A stretch of 64,000 bases of DNA, taken from Lachnospiraceae bacterium (lineage in GTDB: Bacteria > Bacillota > Clostridia > Lachnospirales > Lachnospiraceae). The notes below the pieces were generated by a model. The model saw nothing but the letters and a program-made list of their open reading frames with translations, was not told the DNA's origin and ran no database searches. The stretch is from positions 26,019 to 90,018 of the forward strand of contig JAUNGI010000007.1 of the NCBI GenBank assembly GCA_030524525.1, given 5' to 3'. Below, in pieces: positions 43,622-51,688 of this stretch (its first letter is position 1; each line of letters begins with the position of its first letter). A program made the position numbers and the translations under genes.

Positions 43622-44842
43622 TCAATTGGATTCACCCCCAACCGTTCTTTCAAAAATCGGCTCGTAAACATAGGTATACCGGTCCCTCCGCTTTCCCTGC
43701 TGATCCACGATCTCAATACAGTTTCCGTAATCGTCGTACCGGTATGTTTTCCTGCGAACCGAGTCGGTACCGTCCTCCTTTAGCAGGATCTTCTCGGAAA
43801 GCCTGCCGTTCTCGTCAAAAACGCATCGCCATTCCTCTTGGCTCTGCAAGGCGCCGTTATACCATGAGGCTGCATAAATCTGCTCTTCCCTGTCGTAACG
43901 GTACGCCTCTTCCTCCAGCAAAACGGTATCATCCCCGGAGATAGTTTCCCGAAAGCTTTTGTAAACCAGCTTCCCGCTTTCATAGCGGTACTCCTCCTCT
44001 TCGCACCACCAATCATCATAATCCAAAAAGCCGGTCGTCGCTTTCTTCTTGATCAAATTCCCGGTCAAGTCGTACGAATAATCGGTGGCTCTGTAGACAG
44101 GTCCTTCTCCCTCTTCATAAATGTCAAAATCTTCTTCATACGACGACAAAATACCAAACTCCCTATATTCTGCCTTGTAGGTTGTGCGGCAGGTCCCGTC
44201 CTCCAAAAACGAACAATTCTCAATCACATTTCCCGCCGCATCGTACCGAATAAGCGAGTAGTACCTCAACGTATTGTCTTCTCTGCGTTCTTCATAGCGG
44301 ATGCTTCCGTCTTCCAGCGCAATGTACAATTCGGTTAAGTAAGGCGTGCCGTCTGCCTCGCAAAATTGCTTTTCAACCAATCTTCCGTCTTCATAACGAC
44401 TTTTTTCCATGGATCTGTTTTTATACTCGTCGATCGTGGCTTGCAGAATGCAGTTCCCCTGCTCGTCGTACGCATATTCTTCTCCACCCAGAAAAACATC
44501 CCCGCTGACGTCGCACCGATAGCTTTCCACCTTGATCAGCCGGTTGTTTTCGTCGTAGGTTCTTTGCTCCGTTGTATCCTCCCCGTCTACATGACGCCGC
44601 TCCTCCACCAGCAGCCAGCCAAGCAGCTTTCCGTCCGGAATGGGCGTAAGCGTAGGACTCGGTGTTTCGACAGGGCGCTGTGCTTCGGTGGGAGAAGGCA
44701 AAATCCCCGGCGAAACCACCGGCGTCTCCGAAACCGGCATTTCCGTCCGCCGCTCCCCTTCAGCGAACGGGCGATCACCGGATTTTCCGCAGCCGGAAAA
44801 AAACAGCGCCATACAGAGAAGGCAGACCGTTCCTCGCTTCAT
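43622..44842 (-). CDS. YD/Rhs-like repeat lipoprotein (copy B)
   Basis: The 406-residue protein has a lipoprotein signal ('LLCMALFFSGCGK', Cys18), a Pro/Thr-rich linker and YD-like repeats as in copy A. DNA stretches 43659-43843 and 44452-44658 are near-identical to 41271-41455 and 41998-42208 of copy A, while the middle ~180 residues are only loosely similar. That pattern points to gene conversion or cassette exchange. A promoter lies at 44887-44915. The function is unknown; it is likely to be on the cell surface. Confidence 0.75.
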   Translation of the reverse strand: MKRGTVCLLCMALFFSGCGKSGDRPFAEGERRTEMPVSETPVVSPGILPSPTEAQRPVETPSPTLTPIPDGKLLGWLLVEERRHVDGEDTTEQRTYDENNRLIKVESYRCDVSGDVFLGGEEYAYDEQGNCILQATIDEYKNRSMEKSRYEDGRLVEKQFCEADGTPYLTELYIALEDGSIRYEERREDNTLRYYSLIRYDAAGNVIENCSFLEDGTCRTTYKAEYREFGILSSYEEDFDIYEEGEGPVYRATDYSYDLTGNLIKKKATTGFLDYDDWWCEEEEYRYESGKLVYKSFRETISGDDTVLLEEEAYRYDREEQIYAASWYNGALQSQEEWRCVFDENGRLSEKILLKEDGTDSVRRKTYRYDDYGNCIEIVDQQGKRRDRYTYVYEPIFERTVGGESN

Positions 44843-44886
44843 GCTCCTCGCCCCTTTCCCGATTACATTCGCTTTTCTTTCAAAAC

Positions 44887-44915
44887 ATTTTATCACATTT
44901 CGCAACCATCGGCAA
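44887..44915 (-). promoter_or_regulatory. Promoter of lipoprotein copy B
   Basis: On the minus strand TTGCCG (44915-44910) and TAAAAT (44892-44887) are 17 bases apart, 44 bases before the start codon. Confidence 0.5.
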
Positions 44916-44974
44916 TAATTCCCCAAGATTTAATATTCTCGTAACAATTTCCTGCAAAAGGACAACGGCGTTTT

Positions 44975-45099
44975 GCTTTGCGAGATTCTCCGTCTGCGGC
45001 GGGTCGCCCCGGCGACAAAGCTTCCTCTTCACCACAGTGCGATCCCCGCAGAGCGTTTTTTGTTCTATAGGAAACGCAGTTTCCTATAGAACAAAAAAA
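44975..45099. repeat. Dispersed palindromic repeat, family 2 (copy 2)
   Basis: A GCTTTGCGAGATTCTCCG block, then AGTGCGATCCCCGCAGAGCG, then a perfect 20-base inverted repeat (45056-45075 against 45079-45098; TTTTTTGTTCTATAGGAAAC with a 3-base loop). The arms differ from copy 1 in matching positions, so the stem is kept. It fills most of the 308-base gap between lipoprotein B and the next gene and may end transcription there. Confidence 0.8.
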
Positions 45100-45150
45100 G
45101 GCTCCTACCGGACGGAAGCGTCCTTGTAAAAGCCTTTTTCAATCCCCGAT

Positions 45151-45537
45151 TCAAAAGTTGATTATTTCCCGTATATTTTCATCCACAGTCCCCGCCAACC
45201 GAACAATGCCGGGCAGACAATAAAAGCTAACGATATTTTCCGCGCAAAACGCCTCCTTGGAAGCGGCGCATAAAAATACGCGTTTCTGCTGTGCCAGCGC
45301 CAGCCCAAGCTCAATATGCGCGCCCCTCCCTGCGGGAAGCAGGATAATCACCGTATCCGCGTCCCTAACGCCCTTTTGTTCGGCTTCGGCAATTTCCGTC
45401 AGCTCGTCCGTTGTTTTCGAATCGCCGACCTGCTTCGTCCAATCGTAAGTGCGGCGCCAGCCGTTTTCTTCCAGCTTCTCGGCATAGGAATTAACCAGCT
45501 CGCAGTTTTGAAGCCCCGATCCGATATAAAATTTCAT
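45151..45537 (-). CDS. Nucleoside 2-deoxyribosyltransferase-like protein
   Basis: The 128-residue protein has the PF05014-type layout: 'KFYIGSGLQNCELVNSYAEKLEENGW', 'TYDWT', 'DADTVIILLPAGRGAHIELGLALAQQKRVFL'. The Glu in 'HIELG' is the catalytic nucleophile of these enzymes. Family members exchange bases on deoxynucleosides or hydrolyse nucleotides. The ATG at 45537 begins the conserved beta-strand; upstream residues in the longer frame are not. It lies 59 bases after the GH13 gene on the same strand. The substrate is unknown. Confidence 0.75.
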   Translation of the reverse strand: MKFYIGSGLQNCELVNSYAEKLEENGWRRTYDWTKQVGDSKTTDELTEIAEAEQKGVRDADTVIILLPAGRGAHIELGLALAQQKRVFLCAASKEAFCAENIVSFYCLPGIVRLAGTVDENIREIINF

Positions 45538-45596
45538 AAAACGTCCCTTTCCGATTCTTCCGACATTTCGTCCCCGCAGGAAGCTTCTGCGGCACG

Positions 45597-46901
45597 CTAA
45601 CAGCGAAGGAACCGAACCGAATAGCCCTCCAAGTGACAGCCGTTTTCCAGCGGCACACGCTCGCCGGTCAGCAAGTCTACCGCAGAATCGGCTCCGCACG
45701 AAAACCTTGCGTCGAAATCGTTTTCCTCCGCATTGACGCAGACAAGCACCCGCTCTCCGTCCGCCGCGCGCTCAAATACGCACTGACGGTTCGTCAGAAC
45801 GAGCGAACGAAAGGTTCCGTAACAGAGTGCGCGGCTCCCGCGATGGGCCGCAGCAAGCGTTCCGATCCACCGGGTCAATTCGTTTTCCTCCGGCTGCCGC
45901 ACCTCAGGCCGCAGCGCCGCGTCTCCCTGCGCCTTCTCGCCCTTCATCCCCCACTCGCTTCCGTAATAAACGCAGGGAATGCCCGGCATTCCAAAAAGCA
46001 TCCCGTAAACAAGCGGAAGATGTTGCGGATTGGTCAGGATGCTTGCCACGCGGGTCACATCGTGGTTGTCCGCAAAGGCGAGCAGATGCTTGCCCTTATA
46101 GAGTGTCCACGGCTCCGGCCCAAACTGACGCAGCAGCGAATGCACGATCTCAAACAGATTGTAAGAATTGAACGCCGAATAGAGCCCCTTATAGCACTCG
46201 TAATTCGTAACGGAATGCAGCATTTGATCGTTCATCAATCGGTTATAATCGCCGTGCAGCATCTCCCCGCAGAGCCAGAATTCCGGCTTTTCCCCGTCGC
46301 AGAAGCTCCGAAGACGGCGAACAAAATTCGGATCGAGGCAATACGCCACGTCAAGCCGCAGTCCGTCGATATCGAACTCCCGGATCCAGCCCTCCACGGC
46401 GCCGAGCAGGTACTGCACGACCTCCTCGTTCTGTAAATTCAGCTTCACGAGGTTGAAGCAGCCCTCCCAGCCTTCGTACCAGAACGGATCGCCGTAGCAG
46501 GATTGCCCGTCAAAATGAATGTGGAACCAATCCTTATAGCGCGAGTTCCAGCCGTTTGCAAGCACGTCCTGAAACGCCCAAAAGCCCCGTCCCACATGGT
46601 TGAACACGCCGTCCAGCACGACCCGGATGCCCGCCTCGTGCAGCGCCCCGCACACCGCCGCAAAATCCGCATTGGTTCCAAGCCGGCAGTCAAGCTTTGC
46701 ATAGTCCCGCGTATCGTAACCATGCTCGTCCGATTCAAAGATCGGCGAAAAATAGACCGCCGTGATCCCAAGCTTTTGCAGATGGGGAATCCACTCCGTC
46801 ACCCGACCGATCCGATTCACAAGCACCCCGTCGTTTTTCGCCGGCGCTCCGCAGAGCCCCAGCGGATAGATCTGATAGAAAACACTTTCGTCCGCCCACA
46901 T
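45597..46901 (-). CDS. GH13-family alpha-glucan hydrolase
   Basis: The 434-residue protein has the GH13 regions: 'GVFNHVGRG' (region I), 'DGLRLDVAYCLD' with the nucleophile Asp (II), 'LCGEMLHGDYN' with the acid Glu (III) and 'FADNHDVTR' with the third Asp (IV), followed by a short C-terminal beta domain. There is no signal peptide, so it acts inside the cell on maltodextrins or glycogen-derived oligosaccharides; cyclomaltodextrinase/neopullulanase-like use is likely but unproven. AGGAGG lies before the ATG. Upstream lies a 70-bp repeat array whose minus-strand TGGTATAAT could be its promoter. Confidence 0.88.
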   Translation of the reverse strand: MWADESVFYQIYPLGLCGAPAKNDGVLVNRIGRVTEWIPHLQKLGITAVYFSPIFESDEHGYDTRDYAKLDCRLGTNADFAAVCGALHEAGIRVVLDGVFNHVGRGFWAFQDVLANGWNSRYKDWFHIHFDGQSCYGDPFWYEGWEGCFNLVKLNLQNEEVVQYLLGAVEGWIREFDIDGLRLDVAYCLDPNFVRRLRSFCDGEKPEFWLCGEMLHGDYNRLMNDQMLHSVTNYECYKGLYSAFNSYNLFEIVHSLLRQFGPEPWTLYKGKHLLAFADNHDVTRVASILTNPQHLPLVYGMLFGMPGIPCVYYGSEWGMKGEKAQGDAALRPEVRQPEENELTRWIGTLAAAHRGSRALCYGTFRSLVLTNRQCVFERAADGERVLVCVNAEENDFDARFSCGADSAVDLLTGERVPLENGCHLEGYSVRFLRC

Positions 46902-46969
46902 ATATGTCTGTCCTCCTATTGTTCAAAAATAAGTTGGAATATTCACGGCGCATGGCTGCCAACCGCTCA

Positions 46970-47120
46970 CATTATACCATGCCTTCGTGCGCTTTTGCGC
47001 ACACTTAAATCAGAAGTGCTAAACGCAGGGCGTTTTGCACATTATCCCAAGACCGTGTGCGCCTTTGCGCACACTTAATTCATTAGCGCTAAATGCGAAG
47101 CATTTTGCACATTATACCAC
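46970..47120. repeat. ~70-bp double-hairpin repeat, family 1, array A (two units)
   Basis: Units begin at 46970 and 47040 (period 70) with a terminal partial at 47110. Each holds hairpin GTGCGC...GCGCAC and hairpin GTGCTAAACGC...GCGTTTTGCAC, joined by CTTAAATCAGAA-like bases. The second stem is AAACGC/GCGTTT in unit 1 and AAATGC/GCATTT in unit 2. Each boundary reads TGGTATAAT on the minus strand (imperfect at 47041). The rest of the 444-base gap between GH13 and the SBP gene has only the SBP promoter. Confidence 0.9.
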
Positions 47121-47272
47121 AATCCGGCGTATTTTTACAGTCCCCAAATACTTGCAAGCCATCGTCCCGTCCGGATACGCCACCGCGCTCTAAAATACCC
47201 GCCTCCTGCGAAAAATGTACTCTGTAATACTATGTCAGCCCGTTGTCGGTAAAAGAAACTTTCTTGGGACGC

Positions 47273-47301
47273 TTGCACTTTCCGGCATTCTCCCCTATAA
47301 T
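47273..47301 (+). promoter_or_regulatory. Promoter of the substrate-binding lipoprotein
   Basis: TTGCAC (47273-47278) and a perfect TATAAT (47296-47301) are 17 bases apart, 44 bases before the start. Confidence 0.65.
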
Positions 47302-47345
47302 AGCCATGAATTCAGAACAATAATACACATACAAGTGAGGTATCT

Positions 47346-48332
47346 ATGAAACGCTTAACTGCTTTTTTGCTTTCGCTGCTTCTGCTGCTTTCCTTGGCAG
47401 CCTGCGATTCCGCCGACAAGTCGGAGAAGGAAACGCCCGCAGAGATTCCCGTAGCGGTTCTCAAAGGGCCGACCGCCATGGGAATGGTGCGGCTGATGTC
47501 CTTAAACGAGGAGGGCAAAACGTCCAATCACTATAATTTTACGATTGCCGGAGCCGCCGACGAGATCACCGCTTCGCTGATCAAGGGCGATCTTCCGATC
47601 GCGGCGATCCCCTGCAACCTCGCCGCCACGCTTTACAACAAGTCCGAGGGCAAGCTCGTCGTTGCCGCTGTCAATACGCTGGGCGTGCTCTACCTGATGG
47701 AGAACGGCGATTCGGTACAGTCCCTCGAAGATCTGCGCGGAAAGACCGTCTACGCCACGGGCGAGGGAACCACGCCGGAATATACGCTGCGCTATCTGCT
47801 GAGCTCCGCCGGCATCGACCCGGATAAGGACGTGACGATCACCTATCTATCCGAAGCCTCCGAGGTCGCCGCCCGTCTCGCCGCCTCCGAATCCGGCACG
47901 ATCGCCATGCTGCCTCAGCCCTATGTTACCACTGTCATGCAAAAGAACGAGTCGGTGCGCATTGCGCTCGATGTGACGGCGGAATGGGAACGGCTGAACG
48001 AAGACTCCACCGTTGTGACCGGTGTAATCGTCATCAACAAGGCTTTTCTGGAAAACAACCGTGACGCCGTAAAGAGCTTTCTTTCGGAATATGCGGAAAG
48101 CACCGCCTTCGCCACCTCACAGGTCGAAGAAACGGCCGCGCTCTTGGAGCATTTTGATATTTTCCCCGCGGCGGTCGCCCGTCAGGCGCTGCCCTACTGC
48201 AACATTGTGAATCTGACCGGCGAGGAGATGCAAAACGCCGTCAGCGGATATTTGCAGGTGCTGTTCGAGCAGAATCCGGCGTCGGTCGGCGGAAAGCTGC
48301 CGGACGACGGGTTTTATTATAAAGGGGAATGA
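47346..48332 (+). CDS. ABC-type substrate-binding lipoprotein (NMT1/SsuA-like), orphan
   Basis: The 328-residue protein has a lipoprotein signal ('LLLLLSLAACDS', Cys20) and a periplasmic-binding-protein fold of the NMT1/ThiY/SsuA group: 'VAVLKGPTAMGMVRLM', 'DLRGKTVYATGEGTTPEYTLRYLLSSAGIDPDKDVTI', 'MLPQPYVTTVM'. It would bind a small ligand outside the membrane (relatives bind sulfonates, thiamine precursors or riboflavin). No permease or ATPase gene follows, so it is an orphan; it is also the only + strand gene in the right 39 kb. GAGG precedes the ATG, and its own promoter and terminator are visible. Confidence 0.83.
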   Translation: MKRLTAFLLSLLLLLSLAACDSADKSEKETPAEIPVAVLKGPTAMGMVRLMSLNEEGKTSNHYNFTIAGAADEITASLIKGDLPIAAIPCNLAATLYNKSEGKLVVAAVNTLGVLYLMENGDSVQSLEDLRGKTVYATGEGTTPEYTLRYLLSSAGIDPDKDVTITYLSEASEVAARLAASESGTIAMLPQPYVTTVMQKNESVRIALDVTAEWERLNEDSTVVTGVIVINKAFLENNRDAVKSFLSEYAESTAFATSQVEETAALLEHFDIFPAAVARQALPYCNIVNLTGEEMQNAVSGYLQVLFEQNPASVGGKLPDDGFYYKGE

Positions 48333-48337
48333 TCATC

Positions 48338-48392
48338 GCGCCTGCATCTCTGCCGAAACTCGGAGGTGTAGGCGCAGCATTTTGTTTTCTTC
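48338..48392 (+). terminator. Intrinsic terminator of the substrate-binding protein gene
   Basis: GCGCCT (48338-48343) pairs with AGGCGC (48370-48375), with further pairing inside (CTC/GAG), followed by a T-rich stretch ATTTTGTTTTC. It starts 6 bases after the stop. Confidence 0.65.
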
Positions 48393-48756
48393 CATCGCTT
48401 GATCCCCTTGTCCGCTTATCTAAGCAAAGTACTGTTCGGCGCTATGCAAAGAAAAATTTTTACGGTGGCAAACAGCTGCAGCATTTTGTTCCCATCCAAT
48501 GAGCAAAGCAAGCTTCGACTGTCGAAGCCCGCAACAGCAAGATTCTGACCGCAAAACCGTCCAAAGAACTTCAAAAGCCCATCGCCCAGTTGGATATGCC
48601 TGTATATTTTTACCGGAAAAACCTGTCAGAATACTCTCGGCAATTATCCTATCTTCTTACTGCGCAGCTTTTCCCGCTGTGCATCCAAACATCCCCGTTA
48701 ACCTGAATAGAAATGGATACACGCGCATAAAGATAAGATTTCATTCGTTTCTTCCA
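48393..48756. other. Stretch without a recognisable gene
   Basis: Lower GC than around it. No frame has a ribosome binding site or recognisable motif, and no repeat family member is seen. It could hold decayed remnants next to the RhuM gene. Confidence 0.4.
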
Positions 48757-49740
48757 TTACTCCAACGCTTCCAATTCCTTAATACTCTCAATAAAGTGCC
48801 GCTCCACCGGCGAAAGCAGCTCCTCCTGCTTTTTCCGATATTTTTCATATTCCTCGTGCGCTTTATCAATGGCCTGCTTATGGGTTACGCGCCCTTTCGT
48901 TGTTAAAATGTCCCGCCGGGTCATTTTCAGGTAATCGTCAATCGTGTCCAGCCAATCCTTCATGTACATTGGCTCATGCGCCAGCGCACGCACCTCCGCA
49001 ATATCAAGATAGGCTGATACGATTTTATTCAGGGCGTCCAATTCCTGCTGTGTCAAATAATTCTTCGCAATCTCAGTATCCGACCGCCGGATCTGCCTGC
49101 CTTCCCACGAAGTCAGCCCCATATTTTCCTTTTCCGCATCGGCACGCTGATAGACGATCTCCGCCGCCGTATGTCTGTGTGCCGCCCAGTGCATTTTATT
49201 TTGCACCTGCTTAAAAAACTGAACGGATGCTTCCGCACTTGGATTATAGTCGATGCTGGTGGAATAAATTTCCAGAACCTTTCGCCAAAACACCTTTTCC
49301 GACGAGCGAATGTCACGAATTCGAGCAAGCAGCTCATCAAAATAGTTCCCTCCGCCCAGACGCTTCAATCGGTCGTCATCCAGCGCAAATCCCTTTTTCA
49401 TATATTCTTTCAAAATTTCGCTCGCCCAGATACGGAACTGTGTGCCGCGCAGGGATTTTACCCGATAACCGACAGAGATAATCACATCCAGATTATAATA
49501 ATCAACCTGATAGGTCTTTCCGTCTGCCGCAGTTGTTGCAAAATTTGCAACAACTGAATTTCTATCCAGTTCGCCCTCTGAAAAGATATTTTTTATATGC
49601 CTTGATATGGTTGATTTATCCCGCTGAAACAGTTCTGCCATCTGATCCAACGACAGCCAGACCGTATCTTCATCGAAGGAAACATCAATTTTTGTCAGCC
49701 CGTCCTCGGTCGTATACATAATAATATTGGAATCATTCAT
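48757..49740 (-). CDS. RhuM-family protein
   Basis: The 327-residue protein has the RhuM layout: an N-terminal winged-helix-like part 'TVWLSLDQMAELFQRDKSTISRHIKNIFSEGEL', then 'NLDVIISVGYRVKSLRGTQFRIWASEILKEYMKKGFALDDDRLK', and a C-terminal helical part with 'ERHFIESIKEL'. RhuM proteins are widespread accessory proteins, first named as a virulence factor, and often sit in mobile or restriction loci. GGAGG lies before the ATG. It overlaps the small HTH gene upstream by 8 bases, a toxin-antitoxin-like arrangement. Its biochemical role is unknown. No transposase is nearby. Confidence 0.85.
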   Translation of the reverse strand: MNDSNIIMYTTEDGLTKIDVSFDEDTVWLSLDQMAELFQRDKSTISRHIKNIFSEGELDRNSVVANFATTAADGKTYQVDYYNLDVIISVGYRVKSLRGTQFRIWASEILKEYMKKGFALDDDRLKRLGGGNYFDELLARIRDIRSSEKVFWRKVLEIYSTSIDYNPSAEASVQFFKQVQNKMHWAAHRHTAAEIVYQRADAEKENMGLTSWEGRQIRRSDTEIAKNYLTQQELDALNKIVSAYLDIAEVRALAHEPMYMKDWLDTIDDYLKMTRRDILTTKGRVTHKQAIDKAHEEYEKYRKKQEELLSPVERHFIESIKELEALE

Positions 49741-49936
49741 TTTTCCCGACCTCCTTGCGAATGCTCTCGGCTCGGATATAATACTCCAAAAGGCGAAGCA
49801 CATATTCCGGCGCATGACGATTCCCCAGTTCCCAGTCTGTGACCGTCCGGTAAGGGATCTCAAAAAATTCACAAAACTCTTTGCGGTTCATCCCCGTACT
49901 CTCCCGCAGTTCCTGCATTTTACTGCTGCAATCCAT
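49733..49936 (-). CDS. Small HTH (XRE-like) DNA-binding protein
   Basis: The 67-residue protein is a single helix-turn-helix: 'MQELRESTGMNRKEFCEFFEIPYRTVTDWELGNRHAPEYVLRLLEYYI'. This form is common as a partner or antitoxin. The ATG at 49936 follows GGAGAG; the 7-codon longer frame lacks a ribosome binding site. It overlaps the RhuM gene by 8 bases, so the pair is co-translated and it may repress its own operon. Confidence 0.82.
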   Translation of the reverse strand: MDCSSKMQELRESTGMNRKEFCEFFEIPYRTVTDWELGNRHAPEYVLRLLEYYIRAESIRKEVGKNE

Positions 49937-49950
49937 AACACACTCTCCAT

Positions 49951-50090
49951 AAAACAAAAAATCCAGCTTTGCGGGATTCCTCGCCTGCGCCGGGCTGCAA
50001 AGCAGCCGCCTTCCGCATCGCCGCAGTGCGATCCCTGCGAAGCGTTTTTATTTCATAGGACGCCCTTCCCCACGAAACAAAAAAACGCGT
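49951..50090. repeat. Dispersed palindromic repeat, family 2 (copy 3, partly decayed)
   Basis: GCTTTGCGGGATTCCTCG, AGTGCGATCCCTGCGAAGCG and the stem TTTTTATTTC (50045-50054)/GAAACAAAAA (50073-50082) are in the same order as in copy 2. The inner stem has lost pairing. It lies directly upstream of the HTH/RhuM pair and directly before array B of family 1. Confidence 0.65.
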
Positions 50091-50098
50091 TGCATACT

Positions 50099-50247
50099 CA
50101 TTATGCCAGCATTTCGTGCGCTTCGGCGCACACTAATTTCAGAAGTGCTAAACGCAACGCGTTTTGCACATTATACCATTTCGTGCGCTTCGGCGCACAC
50201 TTAAATCAATAGTGCTAAACGCAACGCGTTTTGCACATTATACCACA
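50099..50247. repeat. ~70-bp double-hairpin repeat, family 1, array B (two units)
   Basis: Units begin at 50099 and 50169 (period 70), with the closing CATTATACCA at 50236. The first hairpin is GTGCGCTTCGGCGCAC in both; the second is GTGCTAAACGC-AAC-GCGTTTTGCAC in both. The minus-strand TGGTATAAT is intact at the 50170 and 50237 boundaries and mutated (TGGCATAAT) at the one nearest the HTH gene. Confidence 0.9.
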
Positions 50248-50452
50248 CTGCCGGCGAGTACGCAACGCGTAAATTTCTTAACAGCCTATTTCTTTTACGG
50301 GTTTACAATACATGGGTTAAGCAAAATAGGAATAAAAGCAAACTGTCCGGAAAATGTCCACACACCTTTAGATTGTGGATTGCGATTGGCGCTGACATAC
50401 TCCATTACTGGTTATCCGGTGGACAATCAGCCAGACAAACTGAACTTTGTCA
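50248..50452. other. AT-rich spacer without a recognisable gene
   Basis: This segment follows array B and precedes the end of the DJ-1-like gene. A short + frame crosses it but shows no family motif or ribosome binding site. Base composition matches the AT-rich DJ-1 segment rather than the chromosome. Confidence 0.4.
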
Positions 50453-51088
50453 TTACGAGACGTATTCTTTCAACTCCTCCAGAAATTCTTTATAATCATC
50501 ATCAGACCAATAGAAAATGAGATTTTCCTCGGAATAATCTTCTGATTTTTCTTGCATGAAACTATTGCTGACATCATATCCAAATTTTCGTAAAACCGTT
50601 TCGGCAAACTCTCTAAAAAACATTCCAATTCCGGTTATGACATTACCATCCTCTACGATCCCTTTGTGTACGAAGTTGTTTTTTTCGACGAATCGAAAAG
50701 TATCTGCCATCTGCATGAAATACCCCGCGGTAAACTTCTTGCCGTAAAGTATTCCGGCTTTAGACAACAACAGGGGAGATGATGAAATCGCTGCGAAAAT
50801 AACTTCCGAGTTCGTTCCTTCCTTAAGAAAATCCATCAGCTTATCATCAAACAGTGCCGGCAGAGGGTTGATTGTACCCGGAAGAATCACACAATCATAA
50901 TCCGTTATTTTTACTTCTGTCGTCACCTTAGTAGGGAAAACTCTTAACCCGTCTTCGCTTATATATTTTTTATTCTCAGTTGCAATAAAATCAATCTTCT
51001 CACCAAACCAAACTGTTAGTGCAGATGTAAGGCAAGTTATTTCTTGTAAAGAAAAATCCGGATATAATAAAACCGCAAACTTTCTCAT
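50453..51088 (-). CDS. DJ-1/PfpI-family protein lacking the nucleophile Cys
   Basis: The 211-residue protein has the DJ-1/PfpI fold: 'FAVLLYPDFSLQEITCLTSAL', 'DYDCVILPGTINPLPALFDD', and the elbow segment 'VIFAAISSSPLLLSKAGILYGKKFT', where active members have a Cys. Here that position is Ser, so glyoxalase- or protease-type chemistry is doubtful; it may be a binding or regulatory protein. GGAGG lies before the ATG, and a good promoter (TTGTAT, 17 bases, TATAAT) is upstream. The DNA is far more AT-rich than its neighbours, a sign of transfer. Confidence 0.83.
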   Translation of the reverse strand: MRKFAVLLYPDFSLQEITCLTSALTVWFGEKIDFIATENKKYISEDGLRVFPTKVTTEVKITDYDCVILPGTINPLPALFDDKLMDFLKEGTNSEVIFAAISSSPLLLSKAGILYGKKFTAGYFMQMADTFRFVEKNNFVHKGIVEDGNVITGIGMFFREFAETVLRKFGYDVSNSFMQEKSEDYSEENLIFYWSDDDYKEFLEELKEYVS

Positions 51089-51134
51089 TATGTTTTCCTC
51101 CATAAATTGCACTTTACCGGTTTGTTTGAATTCA

Positions 51135-51163
51135 ATTATACATTACCACTGCGGGAGATACAA
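51135..51163 (-). promoter_or_regulatory. Promoter of the DJ-1-like gene
   Basis: On the minus strand TTGTAT (51163-51158) and a perfect TATAAT (51140-51135) are 17 bases apart, with TG one base before the -10 box. Confidence 0.65.
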
Positions 51164-51433
51164 GCACTTTATACCGTTCATACATACTATCTTTGCAATA
51201 ACTTATGTTTGAATTTTATCCCTGCCCAGCGTCACCCATGTGTCAAGCAAACACAAAAAACCACTTTATTACTGAACAGCTCCTATACAATAATCTAGTG
51301 TTGCAATCGAGGTCGTTTTATTCCGCGCATACATTTAATCTTGATAGTTTTGATATATCACCGCTCAATCTCCACGACTGAACGGACACACAGCCATTCA
51401 CTGATCAAAATTATTCAGTTGTTCCGCATCCCG
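51164..51433. other. AT-rich stretch without a recognisable gene
   Basis: Nothing with a start signal or motif is seen on either strand. It continues the AT-rich composition of the DJ-1-like segment up to the possible gene fragment at 51434. Confidence 0.4.
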
Positions 51434-51616
51434 TTAGTTGGCGGTTTTCATCAGCTTCTTCATGAACTTCCAAAGCCAGATTCCATCTTTCAACCCCAGC
51501 CGGTAAAAGAACATTTCGCTCTCTACGCTGGAATCGAAGATAGAATTGCAGTAGCGTTTCACAACTTTATAATCATGCATGAAGCCTTGAAAATTCGCCG
51601 TCAAGTTACTGTCAAA
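51434..51616 (-). pseudogene. Possible C-terminal fragment of a transferred gene
   Basis: A 60-codon open stretch ends in a stop at 51436-51434. It has a protein-like composition ('GFMHDYKVVKRYCNSIFDSS', 'MFFYRLGLKDGIWLWKFM', a basic tail). It is entered through an in-frame stop just upstream and has no ribosome binding site, so it looks like the surviving end of a broken gene. The family is not recognised. Confidence 0.3.
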
Positions 51617-51688
51617 TCAGGAGTGTTGCCTTGCAACACAATGATACAGATTGTACTTTGAAGTTCACAATCCATATTACTGTTCTCC

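Noticed and set aside
51341-51661. A 106-codon plus-strand frame as a gene
   Set aside because: It has no ribosome binding site or motif. The opposite strand looks more protein-like and is listed as a possible fragment.
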